Assembly: GCA_023212645.1 (NCBI GenBank)
Contig: JALBYC010000023.1
Location: forward strand, 115,220-179,219
Length of the DNA: 64,000 bases
Source of the DNA: Farysia itapuensis
Lineage: Eukaryota; Basidiomycota; Ustilaginomycetes; Ustilaginales; Ustilaginaceae
Direction: 5' to 3'
In this document: positions 48,320-56,802 of the stretch, piece by piece
How the letters are laid out: the number at the start of each line of letters is the position of its first letter
Position numbering within the stretch: the first letter of the stretch is position 1
Program-made: the position numbers and the translations under genes
The notes under the pieces: model-generated
Database searches by the model: none
Seen by the model: the letters and a program-made list of their open reading frames with translations, nothing else
What the model was told of the DNA's origin: nothing

Positions 48320-49531
48320 TTAGGTGTTTGTGCGGAGCCAGGCGTCGACCCAGTTGTTGGGCTGCGCGGTCTGCGCTGGCGGCGTGTTGGTGATGTGGTT
48401 CCAGAGACTTTCCAGCCTCTGAATGGCGATTTGTCTATTCAGCTCTGTGTTCTTGTGGCCGTCGTCTATGGGCGTGGTTGCCTGCTCGATTGTTTCACGC
48501 AGTAAAGGGGGTAGACCGTATACGTCGTCTAGGTAGGTGGATGGTGCGAACCAGCGCGTGATCTTGCGCACCAACGTCGCCGCCACCGCATCGCCCTCGT
48601 CCGCAGTCACCGTGGTGGTAGTGGTGGTGGTGGTGGAGGAGGATTCGGGTCTTGCGTCAAACACCGCACGCAGCGCGTCTTGGGCCGTGAGCGCATACAC
48701 CCCTTCGTGGGCTTCGCGGTTGTCCGGCCGCGGTATCGCGAGTTCCTGCCGGCCCTGTTCGGATGCTTGTGTCTCGGCCAGAGCGAGGTGCATCGCCGCC
48801 TGCTCGGCGCTAAACCCGGAATTCCACGGCGAAGGTGCCGAGTACTGCGCATCGAAACCTCGCAGCAGCACCCCGCGCGCTAAATCAGGCCTCTGCGTCG
48901 ACGAAACCACCTCTTCTACCTCCGCGGAAGACTCTTCTTCAGCGTCAAGAAGAGCAAAGATATCATCCGCCCGTTCAACACCGGTGGTCGGCGAGATCGA
49001 GGAGTCGAGACCTGCTCGAACAGCGTCGTACATTGGAGCGTCGAGATCTGTGTAGCTAGCAATTGGGGCTAACGTCGTAGCATACGGGTTCAAACCTGCC
49101 CTCTGCCAGTCCACGCCTTGAACTGCGGGGGTTACTTCGGGTCGTGGTGGGGGAGGAGCAGCAGCACCGCGTTGGAACTCGGCGAACCCGTCCGCGCTAC
49201 CGGCACTGCTTTGGTGGGAGCGGAACCCGGCATGAGCGTAGCGTGGGGCCTGGCTGGTAGAAGCCTGTGAGCGCAGATCCTGCGTCAACCACTCGCGCAG
49301 CGCCCCATCCGACGACGACGACGACGCCGGCGCGGTCTGTCTGAACTCTTCCTTGCCCGAAGAAACGGTGTTGAGCACCGAGCTCAGCTGCGACGATGCC
49401 ATACCCGACCGCAGTGTCGAGGCCAACGACCGTCCCACCCCTCGCGGTACTTCTGCGGCGGCGGAGGAGGAGGACTCGCCTTCGTCCGCCGTCCGTGCTT
49501 TTCCCCCCTGCTTGGCTTGTTCCCCAACCAT
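48320..49531 (-). CDS. Unrecognised protein with disordered N-terminal half
   Basis: 403 residues, single exon. The N-terminal part is Ser/Ala/Pro-rich and disordered, with one short conserved-looking helix (GALREWLTQDLRSQ). Residues from about 140 (DWQRAGLNPYATTLAP) through 230 contain an acidic helix (DDIFALLDAEEESSAEVEE). An eight-Thr run lies near residue 307. The C-terminal 90 residues look folded: VRKITRWFAPSTYLDDVYGL, then RQIAIQRLESLWNHI and the final NNWVDAWLRTNT with repeated Trp. I recognise no domain. Converges on the phospholipase gene with 98 bp between stops. Confidence 0.72.
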   Translation of the reverse strand: MVGEQAKQGGKARTADEGESSSSAAAEVPRGVGRSLASTLRSGMASSQLSSVLNTVSSGKEEFRQTAPASSSSSDGALREWLTQDLRSQASTSQAPRYAHAGFRSHQSSAGSADGFAEFQRGAAAPPPPRPEVTPAVQGVDWQRAGLNPYATTLAPIASYTDLDAPMYDAVRAGLDSSISPTTGVERADDIFALLDAEEESSAEVEEVVSSTQRPDLARGVLLRGFDAQYSAPSPWNSGFSAEQAAMHLALAETQASEQGRQELAIPRPDNREAHEGVYALTAQDALRAVFDARPESSSTTTTTTTTVTADEGDAVAATLVRKITRWFAPSTYLDDVYGLPPLLRETIEQATTPIDDGHKNTELNRQIAIQRLESLWNHITNTPPAQTAQPNNWVDAWLRTNT

Positions 49532-49791
49532 TCTCTGCTTTTATTCCACCCACCCCGCCTTGTCCGTTCCTTGGTCCTCCAGTCGTTGAAATGTGGAGAT
49601 ACGAAAGACAGCCGAGCTAATGTCAACTTTCAGCGCCCAAATTAGCGCTAACCGTTTAAAAAATTCTCGAAAGAAAAAAAATGCGAATGTGAGAGAGAGA
49701 ATACAGTGTGGGGGTTCTCGAGTGAGGCTTTACAGACACGACGACCAATGCAAGATTCAGAGGAAATGCTAGGGGGGGTGAGGGGAGGGTT

Positions 49792-52700
49792 TCAGAAGTG
49801 AAGGATCTGCTTGGCATCGAGGGGTAGTTCGGCCATGCGGCAGGGGAGTTGACATTCGAGTGTGCGGAGCATTTCGATATCGCCACGGGGGCCACCGGAG
49901 GCTGTGACGACGTTGATGCAGACGCCCGGTCGTGCGCCTCCTGCGCCTGCGCCTACGCCACTCGGGATGGCGCAGCTGACTTTATCCCTGTACTCGTCGA
50001 CCGAGCGCGGGAGGTCGTAGAACACGACGAGCGGGACGACAGTTTGGTGCACGTCTTTCGGCAGGAGCGCCATATCTGCTACGACGACAGCCTTGCGTGT
50101 GGGCTGTCCCGATGGAGCTACACCGAACTGCGATGCCGACGAGCGGAAGGCGGCCAACACGTGCTGCTGCGTATACGCGTTCATATCGCGGTGCAGCGCC
50201 ATAGCCTCAATCCCCCTCGTGCACAGCTTGTACACCACCGCTTCCTGCGTCGCCGTATTGGCGGTGTAGATGACGACTTGGTTGAAGTCAATATCCTCGA
50301 GCAGGTCGGCGATCAGTTCGAGCTTCATCTCCCCCGCTGGGTTTGTAAATGCACCCGGCACAGGGCTGTGCTGCTGTCCATGCCCGTGCCCGTTCGCCGA
50401 AGTGACAGCCACGTAGAGGTAGTACTGACGCAAGCCTTTACCGAAAGTCAAACTGCCCAAAGCACCCCCCGACGCTATGTCGCGCTGCTGTGAATGTGGC
50501 CCCATATTCGGGGGCAAATGGGGGGACGCCGAGTCTGTTAAGGCTGAGTTGGCGTTGGACGTGGTGCCGTCTCGTCGGACTAGCACGCGCACCGACTCAC
50601 GAAGGTGAATCGACTGTGCAAAGTTGAGCACGTCCTGCGGGACCGTGTTTGAGAAGAGCGCAATCTGACGTTCCACCTGCGGCACTTCTGACGACGAAGG
50701 GGCAACACCGACGGCACTGCCCTCTGCCGCCGCCACTGCCGCGGCCGTTGGTGGTGATGCACGCGATGGAAGCACGCGAAGCATACTGCTGACGTGATCG
50801 GCCAGATTGCGCGCAATCAACTGATCCACCTCATCGAGAACCACCAGACGCACATCGCCAAGGCTGACACGGGAGGCAGCTGCTGCACCGCTTGCAAGAT
50901 GGGTGAAGAGCTCACTCAGCCTCTGGGGCGTGCCGACGATGATGTGCAGGCAAGCTTGGGAAAGTGACTGCGCCTCTTGTTCTGTGCTGCCGTTGGCGGT
51001 GCCTGCGAGAATGTGGACACGGATGGCCAACGGTGCGCCGAGACCTAGCGCCATGCGCTGCGCCTGGGTCGCTTGATCCACCGTCGTTGCCACAATCAAC
51101 GCGACCGGACCACTCGAGCTCGACACTACGCTCGTCTGTCGCATCGCGTTCAGCACAACCTGCAGCGCAGGGATGACATACGATGCAATGCGCTCTTGCG
51201 TCGGCGGCGCTTGGGCAATAATATCGCTACCGCGCAGCAAAAACGGGAGTGCGCGCTGCTGGATCTTATTCGGCGGACCAAGACCGTATTTGATGATAGA
51301 GTGGAGCAGGTCGACGTGGAGGTTGAGATGTTCCCACTTGGTGATGATGGCGTTGGGCTGGGTGTACCCCGTACCTGCAGCGGCGGCGGCGGCGGCGGCG
51401 GTGTCGTCGAGCAGTGGGGTGCCGGGACCGCTGATAATGTCTTTGCGCAGATGCGGCGAAGGTGATGATGAAGTCCACCGACGATCGTCCGATTTGCCGC
51501 TCCAAGCGCGTGGACCAACGCCAGGTCGCGGACTCGTCGCATGTGCAAACGGCATCAGCATAGCCCCACTTGGAGCGCCGATCCCCAGTCCCGTCAACGG
51601 CGAAGGCGGGGCCGGCGATCCGGCATTCGCGCTCTGCAAAGTAAGCAGATGGGAGACGTTGTTGGCCAACAAGTTGACCTGCGCATGGAGAGACCTCACA
51701 TCGTCCGACGAAGCTGGCGCTGCCCCCGCCGCCGCATTGGCACTTGATAGGCTGGAAGGTGGTAAGCCTTTGGTTCGTTCCAGTAGCAGCGAGACGTTTC
51801 GTGAAATGCCCGAAACCTGGCGGGAGAAATCCTTCATCCCGCTCTCGACGCGGGCGAGACGCTCCAGCATGTCTTTGATCAGCGGCGCTTCGGCGAGCTC
51901 TGCTTCGGCGGGTTTGTGCGCAGTGTGGTCGGCCGAGAGCGATCGGAGTGCTGGAGACGAGCGTCCACTTTCAACAGGCGATGGCATGGCCGAAGGTCCA
52001 CCACTGCCCATAGTAGCCGCCGTAGGAGAGAGCAAACCACCAGACAGGTTCATGTACAGTGGGACGTTGAGATTCGACGACGAGCTTCCCCGTGCGGGAC
52101 CGCCAGGTAGGGCAAGGGCAGGCGAGCTAGAACGCACATTCTGCTGGTGCGTGTACAAATTCTGAGCGTTGAGCGCGTCAACCCCCTCTACAGGACTGCT
52201 AGACACGAGTTGGACCGAAGCACGCTTGGACGTGGCAGCACTTCGCACAGCTCCACCCGATGGAAAGTAGCTGCCATTACGCTCGCTTTGCCGTCGTTGA
52301 AATGAGGCTTCCGCCGTGTGTGCGTGGGGTAACGGGGAGGTGTTTTCCTGATTCCATGAACTCGGTGCAGACGTGGGATCGTTGCTTGTCGAAGGCTGCT
52401 TGTCGAGATACAGGCGTGGTGTGCCCGAGTCTGCTTGATCAAAAGGTGCAAATGAGGGCGAGCGAAGAGACGAAGAAAAGGCGCTAGACGCTCCTGTCGC
52501 GTTGGAAGCACCGAGTTGGAGATGAGACGGTTGCGGTAAGTCAGCACTTGCTGTGCGAAAGCTCTGATAGGACGTAGCCAAGCTGTTGGACCTGCTTAGA
52601 TCCGGACTGGGTTTTGCGGAGCTGCGCTGTGCGCCAATCACACCAAGGCGGCTATTGGTCGTTGCCGAATCAAAGGACCGACCAGGCTCATCTGAAGCTG

Positions 52701-52851
52701 TCGTCCGTGCCGAGAGGAAAGAGTTGCTCCGACCAAGCGCTACGGGTTTGGTGGGCAGAGGATGTGCACTCAGCCTCTCAGCACTGCTGTCTGCCCCACT
52801 ATTGGCGTTGTTGGACCAGATGCCATTGGAGAGAAAGGGTGAGACTGACAT
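49792..52851 (-). CDS. eIF4A-like DEAD-box pseudo-helicase
   Basis: 1019 residues from MSVSPFLSNG; the GTG upstream is not used. The first 540 residues are Ser/Pro-rich, disordered and interrupted by a coiled segment (MLERLARVESGMKDFSRQVS). The remainder follows the two-RecA layout of eIF4A: Q-motif region KWEHLNLHVDLLHSIIKYGL with PPNKIQQRALPFLLRGSDII, then LIVATTVDQATQAQRM, HIIVGTPQRLSELF, VLDEVDQLIARNL and a second domain with QVVIYTANTATQEAV. Almost every catalytic motif is changed: the Walker A GxGKT is replaced by PPTQER, DEAD by DEVD, SAT by SNT, and HRIGRxGR by a YRDKVSCAIPSG stretch. ATPase activity is therefore unlikely. It may act as an RNA- or eIF4G-binding scaffold; that is inference. 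Confidence 0.8.
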   Translation of the reverse strand: MSVSPFLSNGIWSNNANSGADSSAERLSAHPLPTKPVALGRSNSFLSARTTASDEPGRSFDSATTNSRLGVIGAQRSSAKPSPDLSRSNSLATSYQSFRTASADLPQPSHLQLGASNATGASSAFSSSLRSPSFAPFDQADSGTPRLYLDKQPSTSNDPTSAPSSWNQENTSPLPHAHTAEASFQRRQSERNGSYFPSGGAVRSAATSKRASVQLVSSSPVEGVDALNAQNLYTHQQNVRSSSPALALPGGPARGSSSSNLNVPLYMNLSGGLLSPTAATMGSGGPSAMPSPVESGRSSPALRSLSADHTAHKPAEAELAEAPLIKDMLERLARVESGMKDFSRQVSGISRNVSLLLERTKGLPPSSLSSANAAAGAAPASSDDVRSLHAQVNLLANNVSHLLTLQSANAGSPAPPSPLTGLGIGAPSGAMLMPFAHATSPRPGVGPRAWSGKSDDRRWTSSSPSPHLRKDIISGPGTPLLDDTAAAAAAAAGTGYTQPNAIITKWEHLNLHVDLLHSIIKYGLGPPNKIQQRALPFLLRGSDIIAQAPPTQERIASYVIPALQVVLNAMRQTSVVSSSSGPVALIVATTVDQATQAQRMALGLGAPLAIRVHILAGTANGSTEQEAQSLSQACLHIIVGTPQRLSELFTHLASGAAAASRVSLGDVRLVVLDEVDQLIARNLADHVSSMLRVLPSRASPPTAAAVAAAEGSAVGVAPSSSEVPQVERQIALFSNTVPQDVLNFAQSIHLRESVRVLVRRDGTTSNANSALTDSASPHLPPNMGPHSQQRDIASGGALGSLTFGKGLRQYYLYVAVTSANGHGHGQQHSPVPGAFTNPAGEMKLELIADLLEDIDFNQVVIYTANTATQEAVVYKLCTRGIEAMALHRDMNAYTQQHVLAAFRSSASQFGVAPSGQPTRKAVVVADMALLPKDVHQTVVPLVVFYDLPRSVDEYRDKVSCAIPSGVGAGAGGARPGVCINVVTASGGPRGDIEMLRTLECQLPCRMAELPLDAKQILHF

Positions 52852-53001
52852 GCTCGTGACAGGAGGCAGAAAGTGCGGAAAGTGGAAAGTGTTGCTTTGC
52901 TCAAAAAAAAGGCCGGAAAAAGTGTTGCACTTGGCTCGCACACGCGCACAAACACCCCCAAAAATGCCAAAAGAAAGGGGAACGCAATGTTAGACTGGCA
53001 T

Positions 53002-53682
53002 TCAGAAGAACTTGATCCAGATGATGAAGACAAACAGCAGACCGACCGCCCCCACCGGCGCCCACTTGCGGTACAAGGCATCCAGGTTGATCTGTCGTGC
53101 TGCTTTGCGGTACTTGAGTGATTCATCGCGTAGTGACGAAGACATGGTCGACATTTGGTCCAGACTGTCGCCTCGCCATAAGAGATCTTCCATGTTTTTG
53201 GTCATGATGCGCGTCACGTCTTGCAGGTCTTCGTTGAGTTTGTCCAGATTGTTGGACGCTGCACTTTGTGCTGTGCGCGAGTCTTCGTACAGCCGCTTTG
53301 TACGCTGCATGAATGTGTCGAAACTGACAAAGGCATAGGGACGCAGTGTTCGTTGCTCGACTTGGTTGCCATAACTGCGCTCAAACTCCTTTGACAGTTC
53401 GTCCAGATAGCTGAACGCCAACTTGCGCGGATACGACTTGTCGGCAATGGTCAGGTATACGACCGAAGACGGCATGGCTGGTGGTGGTGAGATGAGGTAG
53501 TGCAGTGTGTACTTGCCACTCTCGATGCTGCAGCGCTGCTCGGATGTGGATGTGATGCGACGAAAGATGAGCTTGGCCTGCTGCTTGTGTTCGGAGAGAT
53601 CTGTTTCCGTCTTGCCATCGTCGACGCTTTGTGCCAAGGGCAGTCCGTCTGACACGCGCGCAATCTGTGTGGACAGCACCAT
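53002..53682 (-). CDS. SEC22: R-SNARE Sec22
   Basis: Vesicle SNARE of ER-Golgi transport. 226 residues starting MVLSTQIARVSDGLPLAQSV. The longin domain continues with KQQAKLIFRRIT, SGKYTLHYLI, VYLTIADKSYPRKLAFSYLD and LRPYAFVSFDTFMQ. The SNARE motif NLDKLNEDLQDVTRIMTKNM has the zero-layer Arg in LLWRGDSLDQM, and the C-terminal anchor is VGAVGLLFVFIIWIKFF. Length matches yeast (214) plus a short acidic insert. The frame is open upstream, but only with TTG. Same strand as the pseudo-helicase, 150 bp upstream of it; divergent from WHI2, 214 bp apart. Confidence 0.97.
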   Translation of the reverse strand: MVLSTQIARVSDGLPLAQSVDDGKTETDLSEHKQQAKLIFRRITSTSEQRCSIESGKYTLHYLISPPPAMPSSVVYLTIADKSYPRKLAFSYLDELSKEFERSYGNQVEQRTLRPYAFVSFDTFMQRTKRLYEDSRTAQSAASNNLDKLNEDLQDVTRIMTKNMEDLLWRGDSLDQMSTMSSSLRDESLKYRKAARQINLDALYRKWAPVGAVGLLFVFIIWIKFF

Positions 53683-53896
53683 TGCGACAAGTGATAGAGC
53701 AAAGGGCAAAGAGTGCACAACCGTGAAGCGTGAATGCAACGTACCAACGTACCAACGTGGAGGGGCAAAATGTTAGGCCACGGATTGTGCGACCGGCTTG
53801 CGCGCTTGCATCTTGGCGGGGTTTGGGATCTTGTTTCGACTGCTGTTTACAACCAACATCCTCTTTGCCCAAGCTGCCGTCATCCGTCAGGCCAAG

Positions 53897-55060
53897 ATGG
53901 ACGAATCTATGGATGTATCACTGCAAGAGCCCAGCACCCACCTCATACTCGATCTCAGGGGCACGCGCTTCACGATCGAGAGAGACACAATGATGAACTT
54001 GCCAGAATCCGTCTTGCTCTGTCTGTTTCCCAACGGTCTGATTCTCACACGGCAGCCTCGCATTCCCAGCTCCATCAACCAGGACGGCGAACAAGATGAA
54101 GAGGAGCTCTACCTCGTCGACTTTGACCCGCAGTGCTTATCCTACGTCCTGAGCTTTTTCAAGACGGCTCAGGACGATTTTTACGGTACATCGGATCTTG
54201 CAGGCAAGTACCGTCCCATATTTGACAACAATGGCGCTCTGCAGTCTTCGCCCGAATTCACGGATCCAAACGGCATGTATGGAGGTGCTCACGGTATTGC
54301 ACAGAACCCGCTCATGAACAAGCAGGCCATCATTGTGCTTAGAGAAGAGCTCGAGTATTTCGCCATCCCTCCCAAAACCCTTCAAACCGGCACGACAGAT
54401 ATCAAACTGCCACCATCTCAGGAAACAACGGATCCGGCCACCGGACATCCCCTACCGGCCCTCTTGCGGCTGAAAGAGGATTGCGGTAATGCTTTGCTTG
54501 ACCGGAAACAGATCTTTACGGCACTCCAGCGCAATGTCAACAAGGAGAACAATCTGGCCGAACAGCATCTCATCGACATGCTCTGTATGAGTGGATTCGA
54601 CCGAGAGGATTCGTGGGGGTTCCGTGCTTTGGAACCCAACCGCTGCTGCATCACTTCCATCGCCCTCGTCCTGCTCAAGACTGGAATTGTACACGCCGGC
54701 GAGCTGGAAGAACAAGGAATCAAGTCGGATGATGCCAACGCTGCCGAGTACCACGATGCCACTGGCCAGACCAGCATGGTGTCTGGCATGAAGATTGACC
54801 ATCAACAGCTCGCCACTGCCCAGAAACTGCTCCTCTTTTGGCGCAAGCCGGCACGGAAATGCTGGTGGGACGGCATTGACATTGTCCTACCCGTCTCGAA
54901 AGACAAGGCTGCCAGTGCTCCCGATGCACAAGCGGTCAGTGAGAGTCTTGCCGACTCGAACTTCAGCTCCCACGAGATCGACATGCTCAAGTCTGGCTCT
55001 GGCAGGAAAGTCCGCGTATGGGCCAGAAGAGTGTGGACCCTCGAGCTCAGTCTGATTTAG
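53897..55060 (+). CDS. WHI2: Whi2-like general stress/nutrient regulator (BTB/KCTD-type)
   Basis: Homologue of yeast Whi2, which with the plasma-membrane phosphatases Psr1/Psr2 controls the general stress response, TORC1 restraint and mitophagy. 387 residues. The BTB-like N-terminus is THLILDLRGTRFTIERDTMM, ESVLLCLFPNGLIL and DFDPQCLSYVLSFF. Next come VLREELEYFAIPPKT and, after a linker, the C-terminal conserved part: EQHLIDMLCMSGFDREDSWG, RCCITSIALVLLKTG and KLLLFWRKPARKCWWDGIDI. The C-terminal helix-rich half is the part that separates Whi2 from other BTB proteins. Single exon; first ATG of the frame. Confidence 0.88.
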   Translation: MDESMDVSLQEPSTHLILDLRGTRFTIERDTMMNLPESVLLCLFPNGLILTRQPRIPSSINQDGEQDEEELYLVDFDPQCLSYVLSFFKTAQDDFYGTSDLAGKYRPIFDNNGALQSSPEFTDPNGMYGGAHGIAQNPLMNKQAIIVLREELEYFAIPPKTLQTGTTDIKLPPSQETTDPATGHPLPALLRLKEDCGNALLDRKQIFTALQRNVNKENNLAEQHLIDMLCMSGFDREDSWGFRALEPNRCCITSIALVLLKTGIVHAGELEEQGIKSDDANAAEYHDATGQTSMVSGMKIDHQQLATAQKLLLFWRKPARKCWWDGIDIVLPVSKDKAASAPDAQAVSESLADSNFSSHEIDMLKSGSGRKVRVWARRVWTLELSLI

Positions 55061-55337
55061 CACTGCATCTCTCTCTCAAGGTAGAGCCAGTATACCCTTT
55101 TTCCCCTTTTGGCGCTACTGCCTGCTCCTTCTGTTCTTCATAATACACACGGCATTCCACTTGCACAATCCTAGACGTGATCACAAGCTACGTGCCAAGG
55201 GGGGTTTGTTGTTTCATGAATAATCGCACGAGTGGATAAATGGCGGGTTGGATAAGGGCACGTGACGCACGCTTTTGCTTTTGCTGGATTTATCCGACAT
55301 TCTTCTCCTCCATCTCTGTCAACCTACAACCGGAAAG

Positions 55338-56231
55338 ATGGCATCGAGAAACATCATGGCCGCGAGACGGCTGGTACACGCGACGTCACTCCGCGACATA
55401 CCTCTTTCCCGCAAATTCGCTACTACTTCTTTGCATCAAGATGCTTCGTCATCCACAGTCGCTAGCTCCAAGACGGCGATGCCAGAGACAGCAGCAGCAC
55501 ATGCCCAACGTCCTGTGCAAGCACAAGCGTCCAGATCGTCCCTCCAGCCACGAAGCGAAGCAGCAGCTCCTGAAAGGAAGGAAAAGATGTTTCGCATGCC
55601 CGAGTGTCTGCTGCTCACCAAGAAACTGCCCTGTACACACAAGCACCTCGTCGCCACGCTACACCTGCGGTGCTATACAAGCGAAGTAGCGGAGATGGAG
55701 CGGTTTGCCGACTTCAGTCGCAAAGCTGCCTACTCCATCGGTATCCCCGCCGAGGGAACTGTGCGTTTGCCGACACGAGTCAGACTCTGGACAGTGCCGA
55801 GGAGCCCCTTTGCACGCAAAAGCGCACAAGAAAACTTTTGGAGACGAACGCATTCGCGTGTGATCAAGGTGTTTGATGCCAACCCGGAAGTGGTTGATCG
55901 CTGGCTGCTGTTTCTGCGCATCCATGCTGCGCCTGGCGTTGGTATGAAGGCGCAGCTCTTCCGCTTCCACACACCCGGCGTCGGATCACGCATGACGGAA
56001 GAACTAGAGGCTAGACAACTCTCCATCGCACAGCGTGTCGGCACACCAACCTCATCATCGTCTTCTTCTGCGCAGGAAATCCCAACCACAGCACAAAGCG
56101 CGGAGCAGATCAGAGAGATTGCACAGACAATCGTACAAGAAGAGATGAACAAGGTTGCCGAAACGGCCTCGACCGACAAAGCCGCCGACACACAATCCGA
56201 GCAAGCAGTCTCAAACGACAAGAACCAGTAA
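55338..56231 (+). CDS. RSM10: Mitochondrial small ribosomal subunit protein uS10m (Rsm10)
   Basis: uS10-family protein of the mitoribosomal small subunit. 297 residues. A Ser/Arg/Ala-rich presequence starts MASRNIMAARRLVHATSLRD. After a disordered stretch, the uS10 fold runs from about residue 100 (HLVATLHLRCYTSEVAEMER) through PAEGTVRLPTRVRLWTVPRS with PFARKSAQENFW (the ribosomal loop) to RWLLFLRIHAAPGVGMKAQL. A Ser/Thr/Ala/Gln-rich C-terminal tail of about 80 residues is an addition relative to bacterial S10. The frame upstream is open but has only TTG codons. Confidence 0.93.
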   Translation: MASRNIMAARRLVHATSLRDIPLSRKFATTSLHQDASSSTVASSKTAMPETAAAHAQRPVQAQASRSSLQPRSEAAAPERKEKMFRMPECLLLTKKLPCTHKHLVATLHLRCYTSEVAEMERFADFSRKAAYSIGIPAEGTVRLPTRVRLWTVPRSPFARKSAQENFWRRTHSRVIKVFDANPEVVDRWLLFLRIHAAPGVGMKAQLFRFHTPGVGSRMTEELEARQLSIAQRVGTPTSSSSSSAQEIPTTAQSAEQIREIAQTIVQEEMNKVAETASTDKAADTQSEQAVSNDKNQ

Positions 56232-56802
56232 GAGCAGCACCCTCGGGCTATCTTCATCATCATGTATTTTACCGCACCCAAAAGCAGAGAGAGAGGGAAA
56301 ATCATGATTCGCCATGCTGCTGCGCCCAACTTTTTTCCCACCCAAAGATAGATGCAGACCTTAAAAAAACGAGCCTCTGCGAAATGAAGTGGGGTCCCCT
56401 CTGCTGCAATTTCGGGAAAAGAGTCGAGAGAGAGCAGCCCGAGGCCTGGGGAAACGGGTGTCGATCTGCGATGAAGGCCGACGACGTTTGTTCTTTACCG
56501 TTTTTTTTCTCTCTCCCCCTGCGCAGAATAGGCTAGTGCGTTGTGACAGTGGCGTGGTCTGCAGAGAGCTTGCTTGCGCCGCCGCCGCCGCCGTTGGGCG
56601 TGTATTTTGCCGTGGTAAGCTTTGTTGGGCGGACTATCGCATCAAACATGTGCGTGCCTTGCGCCTAGGGCACGTCTTTTCTCGGCGTTGAACGGCGGTT
56701 TCGGTAATCTGCGCCTTGGTGCAAATGTCGTGTGACGACGCGGATACATATATTGACCACCGTGCTGCCTGTCCTTTGCGGAATGTGTGGCCCTGATTCG
56801 CG
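56232..56802. other. Intergenic region before the FGGY-like gene
   Basis: About 570 bp. A GCCGCC trinucleotide run lies near 56578-56596. No gene recognised. Confidence 0.5.
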
